A program made the position numbers and the translations under genes. From contig NC_134572.1 in assembly GCF_050947875.1 (NCBI RefSeq), positions 153,843,105-153,907,104 on the forward strand: a DNA stretch of 64,000 bases, written 5' to 3'. The notes beneath the pieces are model-generated. The model made no database searches, had not been told where the DNA came from, and saw only the letters and a list, made by a program, of their open reading frames with translations. Below, piece after piece: positions 34,162-46,550 of the stretch; positions within the stretch are counted from its first letter, which is position 1, and each line of letters opens with the position of its first letter. Origin of the DNA: Dermacentor variabilis (Eukaryota > Arthropoda > Arachnida > Ixodida > Ixodidae).

Positions 34162-34301
34162 ACTTTACGTGTCGCAAATTCCCTCGTACCAACATGGCCT
34201 ACATAAAGAACTCTGGCTTCGCTTCTCGCATGGGACCAACAGCCTCTGAAGAGCCCAACTTGGACAGCTCAAACCAAAACACAAATGCTTTGCTTTTGTA
34301 A
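34162..34301 (+). CDS. BEN-like gene, terminal exon
   Basis: After acceptor tgtttttgcag, phase 1 continues correctly from the previous exon: DFTCRKFPRTNMAYIKNSGF, then a Ser/Asn-rich tail to TAA at 34299-34301. DFTCRKFP looks like the last helix of the domain. The last coding bases and the 3' region after them are part of a three-unit tandem repeat. An AATAAA at about 35034 could be the poly(A) signal. Confidence 0.55.
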
Positions 34302-34560
34302 CTCTGGTATTTTTATATTCGTTTATGTTTATGTTAGCCTCGTAAAGAGCCCAATTCGGATTTCTCAAATGAGCATACAAATGATGTGCCTTTCTACGCC
34401 TTGACATTTTTATGTTATTTTATTTATGTTATTTATGCTAGTCTCCTGAGAAGCCCACGTTGGATTGCTCAATCCAGAGTACAAGTGATGTGCTTTGTTA
34501 TATTTCACTACATTTTTACGTTAGTTTTTCATATAGTCCCAGCAAAGATAGTGTTTACTT
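34250..34560 (+). repeat. Three decayed tandem units of about 95-104 bp over the gene's 3' end
   Basis: GAGCCCAACTTGGACAGC at 34252, GAGCCCAATTCGGATTTC at 34347 and AAGCCCACGTTGGATTGC at 34451 start homologous units, each ending in a T-rich tatttatgtta stretch. The first unit holds the stop codon of the BEN-like gene; the other two lie after it. Confidence 0.7.
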
Positions 34561-37500
34561 ATTATTATATTTTTATTATATTCAGCCCATTTCATTCCAA
34601 ACCATCCAATTTTGTCAAGAACGGCTCCATTAAGGCAAACCAATTCGAGGTTGCTTGATATTCAAAAGTAGGTACAATGAGCCAGTGTTTGAAAAATTTG
34701 TTTTCATAGTACACCTGAGCATTCCAGGGCAACCAACCAGCGTTTTTTTGACCATCACAGATATACTTGAAAACATTTAGATATGTTTTCGAAGCTCTGA
34801 ACTCTTCCTCCCCATTTGTTTTCCTTCGCAAATATTTTCTAAACTTCTGGCCAAAATTTATTGTTCATGCCCAGTTAAACTAGGAGACACTTATACACGT
34901 CTCTTTTGAAATGGGAATTGTATGATCCAGATATTCAGATGGTGCTCATGTCAAGAGACTGAAGAGGTGACTGCCAAAATTTGCAAAGTTTGAATTTGTT
35001 TCTTTGTACGCACGAAAATACAAAAGGCACAAAATAAATATAGAATCAACCGGCGGGGTTGACTTGGGATAGCTGCTAAATATTTCAATCATTGGAGGCT
35101 CAGTTGATAGCCTAAAGAACTGTAAAGTTAAATTTTTTCGCGAGAAGCTTCATGTTGAAGATGAACAAATTAGCTTTGGGGGCCGGCGCAAAAGTATATG
35201 TTACCTATCATTACAAAGCCCTGCACGTCTGCTTTTGATGTGACAAATACTGAAAAGGTATTTTTCTTGAAGTGCAAAAATTATGTTTATAACGTTCATT
35301 TGCGGATCACACATACAGCATAAATATATGAAGCCATGTCATCTAGCCAGGAAAGATTGTTAATATAATTACCCACAATAATTACTCAACAAACTGTGAC
35401 TGCCTTTTTTATCATTATGAGGACAGGTGACGTCAAGCGCCGCAGTCTCGACTCGTGTTTTTTAACATGAACGCGAAAAGAGGTCGCCAACGTTTGACCA
35501 AATAAGAGTGAACACGCCACACATGACTTTTATAGATGAGAATGTTCCGGCTCTGAAACAGTGGTAACACGCAACACCACAAGAATTTTTGATACTCGTG
35601 TAGGTTTTCAGTTTTAATTATGAAGATGTTTTCTAGTTGCATCGTCATTGGATTCCCAGGAGTAGGGCACAAGGTGTCCTGCACCTTGTAGTCGCGTTGC
35701 ATTGCAGTGCGACATGCCGTTTAAAATGCTTTGCATGAACAATATCAGCATTCTTTCTGGATTTACTGTCTGCATAATAGCAGATATTTCCTTTTGTAAA
35801 CAGCATGAAACATATCTTTTAGCACTGCAGGACTCCCTCACGAATTTAACACGTATTGATATTTTATGTGCAATAGTTGTATGGTTCTCCTGGCCCACAC
35901 CAACGACAAGCCTCATTGCGTTAGAGCTTGCGTCTCTTGGCCATAAAATGCAGACCCCAACACCGCTTCTCTATCATCTGTGTTTTAGACAAAGCCAGCT
36001 TTGGCGTCTGCATTCCCGGCTGGCAAGCTTGTGCGCACATCCGAGAAAAGTCAGTGCTGACAAAAATTCAAACAATAATTTTTTCGGATTTAAATATAAT
36101 CCCTTCTTTTTTAACTTCACACATGCATAGCAGTCATCTAGAGCTGTCCAGTAATGTATGACACATTTTTTGTCCAACTACCAAAGCTCTTTTTACCTTC
36201 AAGATGAAGTTTCTTGCAAAAGATTAGAATTTTACAGTTTCCTTACAGGTGACTAGCTCAACCTTCAGAGCTTCAAATATTTTTCTTCTGTACTATGTCA
36301 CCTGGCCTACCATTCTGTATTTAATTTCTGTGTTTTGAATGTTTAGTTGCGAAAAAATACCGTATTACAATTTTACACGCTTTTGCCGGTGCCAAAGCAC
36401 GTGAAATATTGAAATATTAGAAAAATTGGCCCTTTTGGCAGTTGCATCACTTCAACGTATTTCTATGCACACCATTTGAAGGCCTCGGTAAAATAATAAG
36501 TGTTAGAAGAGGAATGTTGATTGATGTCCTCTAGCTGAGCTGAGCAGGAAAACTAAACTGTCACCAAAATGCTACAAAATATTTGTCAAAATACAAAAAA
36601 AGTGTGTATGAAGTTTCGAACTCCTGTAAACTTATGGCATTGTGTTCAGCTATATCTGCGGTGTCGAAAAAACGCCGGTCGTTTCAGCATGGAATGACAC
36701 ACACACAAGTGCTTCGTGCCTTTGTCAGAGTTGTTCAGTAAAAACTGCATTGTACATAACTTCGTAAAAATTATTTCTAGCTATGTAAAATAAATTAGTA
36801 AAAATTAATAGGTATAAGTCGGCTTAAATTTAAAATTAAGCGAAAGCTCTCTGGTAGTGGCATGTGCCTTTCGTCTTTGCATGAAACCAGACTTTTTGTG
36901 AATTCTTTCATTATTTTTGTTGTGGTAGTGAACAAAATTGAAGTGGAACTCGTACAAGGAAGAATTTTGCAGTATTGCAGGAAATCACTAACTCCTGTTT
37001 TTTCATATAAAAATCTGAAGCAGTCAATATGAATGAGTCGCTTATTATGGAATGACCTGCGCAGGAACTTTATCATGGCAGAAAACAACTAAATCATGCA
37101 ACAGCAATACAGCATAATAAGCTGCTCCCATAAGCATCACTTATTGCAACGGCCATGTTTCAAAAGTAGATAAGGTTTACTGAAATTGGCACACACCATT
37201 CAACGAATAAATAAGGATTGTACCGAGTGATCCTTTTCCCGTATTACATATTTTTTTCAAGTTGCCTGTGCCAGGTAACATAAGTCTTCTTCTTGAGTTG
37301 GATTATTCAGAGCTGGACATGACTAATACATGAAATGGAAACACATTCAACTGATTCCCGCAAATTCACTAATTCACTTATAACATCACGGCACATATTG
37401 CAGTTTGCAAATTGTAGCGAGCGATATTAAAGAAGTATTCACTTGAAGTTAATTTCGAGGATGACACCTGTTTTGTGATTTTTCCATAAATGTGAGATGA

Positions 37501-38495
37501 TATACATGGACATTTCAGTTACTTTCGTGCTTCAAAACATAACAGTGGGTGTTGTTAAAAAAAGGAAGGGCGAGAACAGTGCATTTCTACAGCCAGTTTG
37601 ATGGGATGTGTCTCGTTACTGGTGTCATTCTCAAAATTGCCTCTAGGTGCATACACCAATAAAACTACGGCTACAATTCGTAAAACATATAATAGGAGCT
37701 GAGTTTTAATATTTGGCTGAAAATGGTGTCTTGATTTTTCATGCAAGTGATGTTTGGCGCTCTGTATCTAGAATTATGTTAGCTGCAACAGCCAGTTCTT
37801 ATTCAATTTCATGAACCTTAAAGGTAACCACCCTTCATATCAGTGCCTCAATGAGTGATGTCGGCTCAAGCAAATCGTGCCATGGTTATAGTGCCACTGG
37901 CTACCTAGAGAAAGCAAGTTCCTTTTTCTGAGTGTTCTTATTTACAGTCATGCCAGTCTGTTGTACATTTATTTATTTATTTATTTTTAAGATTTATTTC
38001 TCTAGGGAAATGCGTTTTACTTGAGGGTCGCACAGACTAGATCTGTCAGTGTTAAATTTTGTTATGGTGTCAAGTTGCAGGAAGTGTGTCCTTTAGAATA
38101 TTTTTTTAAGAAGTTTCTGATGTTCTCAATCTACAAATAGTTGTACATTTACACAGATAGTTGGTTACAAGTAAACACATCGCCTGGAAAAATCGTTTTT
38201 GTTTGCATCCATTCATCACTCTTGATTTCGTGAAGGACCATTCACTCTGAAAATTGAAAAAGTGGCATAACAGTACTGCTAGCAGCTTTACAATACGTTT
38301 TAATACAGGCAATCTCGGAGCATGATTTTGAGCCCAGGGTGACAGAGGCCTGCAATACAAAAGCGCCTGCGTTTAAATTTTACCCCTATCCTTTTACAGC
38401 AAACATATCAGCGTGCAACACCACATAGCTAAGCAGCTTTTGAAGAAAAGTAGCTTAAAACACCGCTAAATACACAGTGGGGCATAAAGGGCCTT
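34561..38495. other. AT-rich region without supported gene
   Basis: No frame with domain content or paired splice sites. ORFs at 35702-36130 and 34592-34831 are unsupported. A short (TTTA)n run lies at 37969-37985. Confidence 0.5.
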
Positions 38496-38499
38496 CAAC

Positions 38500-38890
38500 T
38501 TAATTTGGGTGTTGATTTTGAACAGAGCTGCAACAATATATCAAAGGACTTTCAATGTTGAGACTCAACAGATCTGCAACAACTCTTCAGTGGGTTTTCA
38601 ATATTCACTAAACAACACATTTTAACAATACCTCCATGGGCTTTGAATTTTGAGGCTCGACAAATATACAAGAATGCTTCAATGGGCTTTCAACATTGAA
38701 ATACATCATAGTTTAAACAATACGCCATGATCTTTCAAATTGAGAGACCCCACTCATATTTCAAAGAAATGTCGCGAGCGAATTGTCAACACTTGTCAAC
38801 AATTTTCTCAATGATGTTTCAACAATTCGCCAATGTTCTTTCAATGTCATTTGTTGACGTTGAACACTGATATTTCAATAACCTTTCAAC
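38500..38890. repeat. Decayed minisatellite, period about 46 bp
   Basis: CTTTCAATGTTG-like words recur at 38549, 38595, 38641, 38687 and 38732 (spacings 46, 46, 46, 45), and looser units continue to about 38880. It ends with ttcaacattttttttgtaag. Confidence 0.75.
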
Positions 38891-41075
38891 ATTTTTTTTG
38901 TAAGGGGCGCTTTTGCTGGTTTGCTTGGCGCCCAACTGCATTTCAAAGGGTACCCCGCAGTTTCTGCTTGCACTTTGTACAACGGTTCAAATATTTTCGT
39001 GTGCCTTAAACCAAACAGAAGCCGTCCCTTTGATGAAGTATTAACTGTGATCAGCGGGCATGACTGTCGCCTTCTGCCAGTTAATTTTTCTAACTTGTTG
39101 GTACTCGTTAAACGAGTCACCTGAATTAGTGGTGGTTGTGCCGTAGAATGTTCCCTAGTTTTAGATTTGACGTAGCACAATCGGTGTTACAGTAGCTGAG
39201 GACTCTCAGTAGGCGAGATTGAAAGGCCGACCCACGACATATTGTTGCGAAATTTCGTGTTGCGATATTTGTGTCGCTTGCACATGTTCATCTGAAAACT
39301 TGTCAAAAGTGGTGGCCGCTGGCAATAGTGGCGCTGCAGGAACAACTTGATTAAAGTGAGGTGTGCTGTGTACTAGAGAAAAATTGGTGCCACTTCATTT
39401 GTCTGGCCATAATTTTCACTTGTCAAAGTTCTTTAGCCTGAAGGAGACAGTGGGAAGCTTCGCAGAAACGGCGAAACGTCAAAAACATGTGCAACGCTTA
39501 ACGTTCCACTGCATCTCCTGAGATAGTGCTTAACATTCGACGAGATAACCTCTGCTGGGCGGCACTCTTACAGTAGCGCAACCTGGTCCAGGTTGTTTGC
39601 GCTAGGAGTAGCATCGGAGTTTGTTTTTCTTTACTGAGTGTATACTCCAGACCAATTAGGTTCAAGGAGGAGAAGCAATAGCTTTGGAGGGAAACACTGT
39701 GGCTGCGCGCTCTTTCTCTTGTTGGCCTTTTCACTCTAACTATATTCTAAAGGTCAGCGTGTAAACCGATTCGATAATGGTAAAGTCTAGGCTCCAGTGC
39801 GATTTCTTGAAGCTGTCCGACGACATTTTCTAAGGTAGCGATGCCAAGTCAACCGTGTCCTGCGCTTGCTGTTTGCCCACATTGAACAAAAATGGAAATG
39901 AAGAAAACGTTACGTGGCGCGAAGCCTGTTCGACGTGAACAAAAGTCTACAAGCTCGACCTTCAGGTATGCGCCTAATTCAGTGAATTGATCATGTCACC
40001 GCCCGTAACGTTGTTGAATACAAGCCCGAGTGCTGTTCCATAATTTTTTTGCGGTAGGAAGCACGCTAGCAATAGTCTAGTTGAACTCGATATCATTCCT
40101 TATTTAGTAGATTGCATTTGTGTGAGGATTCATTGAATACTTTCTTAAGAGAAAGCTTTAGTTCGGGTGCTCCTATCTAAATACATGTAAAAGGAGAATT
40201 CGATTTTCTCAGCAGCCACTGCACCAACTTTGGCTAGGTTTGTTGCATACAAACGGAAAACTTGAAATCCAGTGACTGCTGGTTGTGATTTATTTTATTT
40301 ATTTCGTCACTTCTTTATTAAAAATTGGCTAAAATTGATGATATTTAGAAAAAGAAACTAACAAGTTTACAACTCTGCAACGCAGCAATGGAAAGGGTAT
40401 AACAATTCTGTGAATTTCATCTAATAGTATGTGTGAATCGGAGAAAATTGATATGTTACACGTAAATCTCAAAGAACTTAGGAATATGAAAACATAGCGT
40501 TTGCAGAAGCCTTGTGCACAACGTAACGAATTTACGTAAGATATAAAACGACACATCAAATTTGTCCGCTTTCAACGATCTAGTGGAAGCAGTTTACAGA
40601 ATCGCGATATCTCATTTTGATGTAGAGCTAATAATTTGCAAACTCCCTGCTTCTATTTTCTGTCGAACTGTCGAAGTTTTGAAAGTTTGTTTTAAAAAAA
40701 GCCAAGCCTTGAATCGAAATTTCGCTTGAAGCAGTCACTAGAATTTAACTTTCTCTCTCAAATAGAACAAATTTCATTAAAATCGCTGCAGGGGTTATCT
40801 CAGAAAAACGTTCTTGCGTTCTAGATGTACTTGAATTGGCCGCGACGGAGTAGGGCCCGAGCTGAAGCTTCCTCTTAACATATTTGGAAGGCCTTGTACG
40901 CTGCCACACGTATCACGACGTCTAAGCAATTGAATGCGGCAACTGTGATAGCTATATTTCTCGAGCTCCTTTCAAGGTTGCTGAGAGCTTTAGGAAAATC
41001 AAAGTTTAGGTAGCTCGTAACCCCGGCATTCTTCTCTTTGTTGAAAAACATCCTTGGATTTTACTTTGCAACACC
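38891..41075. other. Region without supported gene
   Basis: One weak candidate first exon (ATG 39892 to a TTCAG|GTATGC donor at 39966) has no partner exon. No repeats recognised. Confidence 0.45.
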
Positions 41076-41275
41076 ACCATATGATCATGATGCACGCAGT
41101 AGTAGGGGATTCCGGAGCTAATTTGTCCACCTGGGGTACTTTACTGTCTACGGTGTGCATGGGACATGGACACTCCTTCATTTCGCCCCCATTGAAACGC
41201 GGCCAGAGCGGCAGAGATTTCATCCCGCACCGTGGGGCTTAGCAGCGCCGTGCTTTAGTCACCGCACAACCATGG
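41076..41275 (-). repeat. Ruka-like tRNA-derived SINE, copy 3
   Basis: Plus strand reads gtagtaggggattccggagc, ccacctggggtactttactg, catttcgcccccattgaaac, gcggccagagcggcagagat and ends gtgctttagtcaccgcacaa. This is the complement of the Ruka-like order, so the copy is on the minus strand. Confidence 0.75.
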
Positions 41276-41611
41276 CCGATATGGTTAAAAAAATACATTA
41301 AACGTCACTTAGTGTAGAATCAGCCAATTTACCATAATTGTAAATGGCATGTATTTAGGTGTCATTTACCTGCTAGTTGAACACACTACGAAACGTGTAT
41401 AATATGCCAAACTGAATCCTCCATGCATAACTGGACCTAAACGGGGCACAATTCCTAATTGCGTAAAGTGTTACTGCTGTCATTCTCACGAGACACAGCC
41501 AGCTCACAGACAATAAATACACAACTCAAAAATAGGGATAATCTTGTGCTTTCGTGTCCGCATGCAAAAGCTATCGCAGTTAAAGCGCCATGAAAAGATC
41601 ACATTGTACAC

Positions 41612-42380
41612 ATAGTAGTTGCTTACGGTGCATCAGAGTGGCTGGACAATAGTCTTTGGAAATGCTGTATGAAGAGCCATTCAGTTTTCTGGCACTTGAT
41701 AGAAGAGTATCCTGAAGCTTGAAATGTGTACATTTGACGGCGATAGGTCTATTCTTATTTGGCTGGAAAGACCCAAGCTGATATGCGCGTTCGATATCTG
41801 CTGGCTGCCAGTGAATCTAGAGCTTCCGAGCGCACAGTTCAGCTACTTGTTTTTCAGATTGCTCCGAGGTCTACCGACTCGTGTCATCAAGGCCAAAAAA
41901 CACAAGGTTCAACCGGCATACTCTGTCTTCGTGATCATCAATTCCTGTGGTTAGACTACCGATTTTCTATGCACTCTTTTCCGAGAGGGCCTGTACAATA
42001 GTTACATGTACTTTCATTGTTGTGATGGATGAGCATTTGTCTTCAATTTTAGGGAGTCTTTCACTGATCTCGACAAAACATTTATCATATTCCGAAAGCT
42101 TAGAACGAACGGATTTCATTTCGCCAAGAAGAGCTATTTGGCCAGACCTGATTTCTTCCAGAACTGACAACAAATCTTTGGAAGTTTCTGTTGTGCCTGT
42201 ACGGGTGTTACAGCCCGGGTTTTTTTTCTACGTCTCCTAATAGTATTAGTCACGATAGTAAAACATGAGCACGTTCATATGCAATAGCGAAGCAACAATG
42301 TGCGATTGGCAAAATTAGTAATGCGTAGTAACGTATTCGCGGCCTAACGCAAAGCCCTAACCTAAATCACTAGTCCAACC
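41612..42380 (-). mobile_element. CR1/L2-like LINE fragment F (ORF1), minus strand
   Basis: On the minus strand a coiled-coil segment reads LLSVLEEIRSGQIALLGEMK, SVRSKLSEYDKCFVEISERL (about 42180-42040), then RLNLVFFGLDD (about 41920) and, through stops, NKNRPIAVKCTHFKLQDTLL. This is an ORF1 with coiled coil and RRM-like C-terminal part. It breaks off near 41612. It is head-to-head with LINE E, and their ORF1 C-terminal parts form a diverged inverted repeat. Confidence 0.7.
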
Positions 42381-42385
42381 GCCAG

Positions 42386-42838
42386 AATGGATGATCCCAA
42401 AGACAGGGCACGCTGATTGAACCTCGTGTTCTTTGGCCTTGACGACTCGACTCGGAAGAGTTGGGAGCAATCCGAAAAACTAGTAACTAAACTTTGCGCT
42501 GTGAGCTCGAGATCCACTTGCAGTCAGCGGATATTGAACAGGCACATTGGCTTGTGTCTTTCCAGGCAAATAAGAATAGACCGGTCATCGTCGTAAAATT
42601 CACGCATGTCCAGCTTAAGCTGACTCTTCTATCAAGTGCCAGAAAACCGAAGAGCCCGCTATACAGCATTTCCGAAGACTAATCTCCGGCCAATCTGGGA
42701 TTGCCCGTAAGCAACTACTCGAGTTCGCACGCGCACAGGGCAAACCCTTCGAACTACGCTACAACATTCTAAGCATTGGCACTTCGACGTTCTTGTACGA
42801 CCACGCTTCTCGAAAATTGTTGCAGGTCAGCCGTAGAT
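42386..42838 (+). pseudogene. LINE E ORF1 C-terminal half
   Basis: Reads LNLVFFGLDDSTRKSWEQSE, KLVTKLCAV, then in other frames LQSADIEQAHWLVSFQANKN, RPVIVVKFTHVQLKLTLLSS and EFARAQGKPFELRYN with a terminal FLYDHASRK. It corresponds to the RNA-binding part of CR1/L2-type ORF1, matched on the opposite strand by fragment F. Frameshifts near 42490 and 42690. Confidence 0.7.
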
Positions 42839-42839
42839 A

Positions 42840-45800
42840 AATGCTGTCACTCGTTCAAGAAAACAACTTACCTGTGTGCCTATCCTTTACACTAATTTTC
42901 GGTGTATCTTACCGAAGCTTGATTCTTTGCGTAGGCTAATTGACACTACAGAAAGCAAAATAATTGCACTAAATGAAACGTGGTTGTATGCTTCCGGTAA
43001 TGATTTCCAGATGTCCTCTTGCTTAGCAGGCTTCGACATGTTCCGGCGCGACCCCGTTAACAGGTTAGGTGGGGGCGTCCTAATTGCATCTCACTACAGC
43101 TTACGCTGCTAACAACTTATTAACCATAGTGATCTAGAAATTATTTTCATACATGCGCAAGTTTTCCACCCACCTCTGATCATTGGCAGGTGTTACCGAC
43201 CACCGGACGCTGACTGCCTTCGTCAACCAATTTCATGAGGCGTTACCTACTGTGCTTGTGTTGCACGCCCGCTCAGCGCTACTCTTAGAAGGCGTTTTCA
43301 ATTTTCAATCAATAACGCGGAATCATCTAGCCCTCACCGTGTCGAAACGTTCCATCGAAAGCGATTTTGTTAACACATGCCTCACTTGTAACCTATCTCA
43401 GCTTGCCATGAAGAATACAAGAGAAGGCGCACGTTCACCCAGCGTACTAGACCTCGAGCTCATAACCCATCCCAATCATATTCCACCACTCACGCACATT
43501 ACCTGGTCTTAGTGATCGGGCAGTGCTTCACGATACATATTCTTGTGACCCAGCGCGCATTGGAAAGCAAGCAAAGACGTTAACACTTTATGATAAAGGT
43601 GACTATGGCGCCCTTCACAAAGAATAAAACGAGTTTTCTATCGATTTTATCAATGTCCTTTCTCAACGTTCAGTCGAATTGAACTGGTCCCTGTCCAAAT
43701 ATAAAAAAAAGGTAGTTGATTTATACGTCCCCACCATCAACGTAAGAAAACGTCCAGCTTCACCGTCGTTTAACAACGCGTTAAAGCGACTAAAATTCAA
43801 GAAGAAAAGGCTATTTCTTTCTGCAAAACAATCTAACACACCTACCGCATGGTGTAGGTATCGCATCTCTGAAAAGGAATTCGACTTTGTTGGTGCCAAA
43901 ACTAAGCGTTCCTTCCTATCGTCCACCTTACCGGTTATACTAGGAGAAAAAAATTAAAAAATTCTGGCAAATCGGTAACCCTAAACCTTGTCCTCCTATA
44001 TCACTCTTTGATGACCTCAACTTTCGCGTACGAAACGAGGACGCCGCTGCAATACTAAACTCTACCATCGCTTCAGTGTTTACTGAGGAGCCTGTAAGCG
44101 ATCTCCCAAATCATTTATTTCTGCTCTGATCACCATGAGATGCATGGCATAACATTTGAAGCAACGAAATAATCAGAATATTCGAGTGCCTGAAACCAAC
44201 ATCGTCAGTAGGAATCGATTGCATCAAGGCAAAGATCCTAAAAAATACAAAGTACAATTGAGGCGTTCATTTATCGTAGGTTTTCCAGCAATCCTTTGTG
44301 ATCGGCATTGTGCCTGATGACTGGAACGGTGTAAAAATAATTTCTATGCACAAAAACGGCTCCAAATCATCGCAAAAAAGATATCGACCCATATTGATTA
44401 CAAGTGCCCCTTCAAAAATAATGGAGCACATAATTTATTCACACAATATTGTCACGTGGTGGTGACGTTGAAGAACACAGTAGCAATACTGCGAACGACA
44501 AAACTAACTTTTATTGGGCGAACCTGTGCCCACAAATCAGGCTACACTTATAGCACAACGATAGCGGCAAACACGGTCGGCGATCGTCGAAAATCTATTC
44601 AGCGGGTCAATCGCGTCGGCTTTTATACAACAGTGGTCGAATTTTCCAGACTAATCCTTGGGACCCACGTGCCTTCCACACAGTTCTACACCATTCGCGT
44701 GAGACGATGAAATCAGATAAGACAAGGTTCGGCGACAACAGACAGCGTTTAGAAGTATCGATAACTTTCCAGAAACTTCGGATACATGCAGGCGCGTCCC
44801 GCGCTGTGCGATAACATTTGTTAGGCGGCGAAGCGTGGTCGCCCGATAAAGTGCACGTGCCAATATGTCATTTCTAGTATGTGTAAATTTTTTTTCGTCC
44901 CTGCCCACAAGGATTTCTAAACCTCGTTCATGCTCTGCCCAACTAGGCCGCTTAATTACCGATATCAGCACCAGATGTCAACGCGCCCGTCGACGCACTC
45001 TTTTTAGATTTTAAGAACGCTTTTGACAAAACTGTTCACCAACGCCTTCTATTAAACTCTCGCATTTAAACCTCAACCCCCTTGTCCTAAACTGGGTGTG
45101 TTATTTTCTTAATAATCGTGAACAGTTTGTGTAGGCTAACAACCGTGATATCCTAACGCACCGGTTGTCTCGGGCGATCCCCAGGGCACACCTGAGGGTC
45201 CATTGCTCTGCCTAACTTATATAAATGATCTTCCCAATAATATCTCCTCTAATGTTCGATTATTCGCCGATGACTGTGTTATCTACCGCTACATCAAGAA
45301 CAAACTTGACTCTACCAAGTTCCAAACTGATCTACATCACGTAGAAAAATAGTGTGACATGTGGTTGATGGCTCTCAACACAAAGAAAACTGCGCTCATG
45401 CCCTTCCACCATCGGTCGTCGAATTCCACAACAGTTTGCACAATTTACGGTTTCTAAATATCATCTCTACACTCATATAAATATCTTGGCATCCACCTAT
45501 CCGGTGATCTTACATGGTCGTCTCCCATAATTAACATCACAAACGGTGCTAACCACGCCCTCGCTTCTTTGCGTCTGAACGGGTATCACACCACGCGCTC
45601 TGTGAAAATAATGCTTGCTTACCACACGTTGGGACGACCTAAACTCGAGTACGCCAGCGCAGTTTTGGACCGCCATCAGATTAACCTTTCAAACATGTTG
45701 GAATCGGCCCAAAATTGCGCTCCAAGGTTCACTTATTCAGATTACTCTTATCTAACTAGCGGCAAAGCACAAAAATCTCGGGCCAACCTTCTCAGTCAGG

Positions 45801-46100
45801 CATGCCGCCGCAATATTGTGAGGCTTTCCAATTTTCACAAATTTCATCACTCTTCGATTAACTCCACCGTCATCACTCCTGCTCAATGATTATCACTTTC
45901 GCATAAATCAACAAAAAGCCGTTCAACCCTAATATGTCGCTATTATGCCCATATGACTTCATTTTTCGTCCAAATGGCAAAGGACTGCAACAGATTACCC
46001 GTCAATGCTGCAAAGAACACCGAACTTCAAAATTTAAAGCGGTTCTGGCGGGCATTATTAAATAGTGTTATGCATTTCTCCATCTCTCGAGCTTGCAAGA
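42840..46100 (+). pseudogene. LINE E ORF2: endonuclease and reverse transcriptase
   Basis: Endonuclease blocks: LYTNFRCILPKLDSLRRLID (about 42880), IIALNETWLYASGN (NET holds the catalytic Glu) and DPVNRLGGGVLIAS (about 43050). RT blocks: SSVGIDCIKAKIL (about 44195), KRYRPILITSAPSKIMEHII (about 44377), DALFLDFKNAFDKTVHQRLL (about 44990, after the LTR), RLFADDCVIYR at about 45258 with an intact ADD core, and LRLNGYHTTRSVKIMLAYHT plus RPKLEYASAVLD (about 45570-45670). No RNase H follows, as expected for CR1/L2. Stops and frameshifts show decay. Confidence 0.8.
44450..44862 (-). mobile_element. Solo LTR inside LINE E, with ATAT target duplication
   Basis: 413 bp, TGGCAC...GTGACA when read on the minus strand. 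TATAAAAG (about 44619-44626 complement) and AATAAA (about 44512-44517 complement) are in U3-R order. ATAT flanks both ends (44446-44449 and 44863-44866). LINE E coding sense stops at the left edge and resumes on the right. No internal region remains. Confidence 0.75.
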
Positions 46101-46359
46101 AGCTGCAACGAAAGCTTTATATGTATAAAAAAGTGAACTAACAATTTTTTATGCGCTAAATATTACTCATACCTACATTTATTTATATTAGTGATAGATG
46201 TGTTGTATTTAAGTGCATATACTAAGTGCATATACCCCTTGTTCATATCTATTTATTTTATGTTCCTTGCGTGTATGTTTATTTTATGTAGTTTTACTTC
46301 TTGTGTATATTTCATGTTTGTACCCCCCCCCATGTAATACCCTCGTTTGAGGGCCCTTA

Positions 46360-46550
46360 GGGGTAATGTAAATAAATAACAAATAAATAAATACTTGTTT
46401 GTACTTGTTATTCATATTTTTCATTCTTGTATTTAGTGTTTCTTTCCTGTTTTTGAATTGTTTCTATGAACGGTTAACCATTCCACATGTAAAACCCAGC
46501 AACAAGAGTATTTTGAGGTACATAAATAAATAAATAAATAAAAATAAATA
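46360..46550 (+). repeat. AAAT-rich LINE tail and simple repeat
   Basis: LINE E ends in aaataaataacaaataaata (46370-46390). A second tail-like unit (accattccacatgtaaaacc ... ataaataaataaataaataa) follows to 46545, suggesting a second tiny LINE 3' end. Confidence 0.6.

Larger units (their letters stand above)
42386..46392 (+). mobile_element. CR1/L2-like LINE E, plus strand, interrupted by a solo LTR
   Basis: Contains the C-terminal half of ORF1 (42386-42838), ORF2 endonuclease and RT (42840-46100), and a 3' end with ccctcgtttgagggccctta, ggggtaatgtaaataaataa, the usual tail of CR1/L2 elements in ticks. Stops and frameshifts are frequent. A 413-bp solo LTR interrupts the RT. Confidence 0.8.

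Noticed and set aside
39892..39965. Possible first coding exon with donor TTCAG|GTATGC
   Set aside because: No partner exon or promoter signal was found, so it stays a chance ATG-to-donor run.
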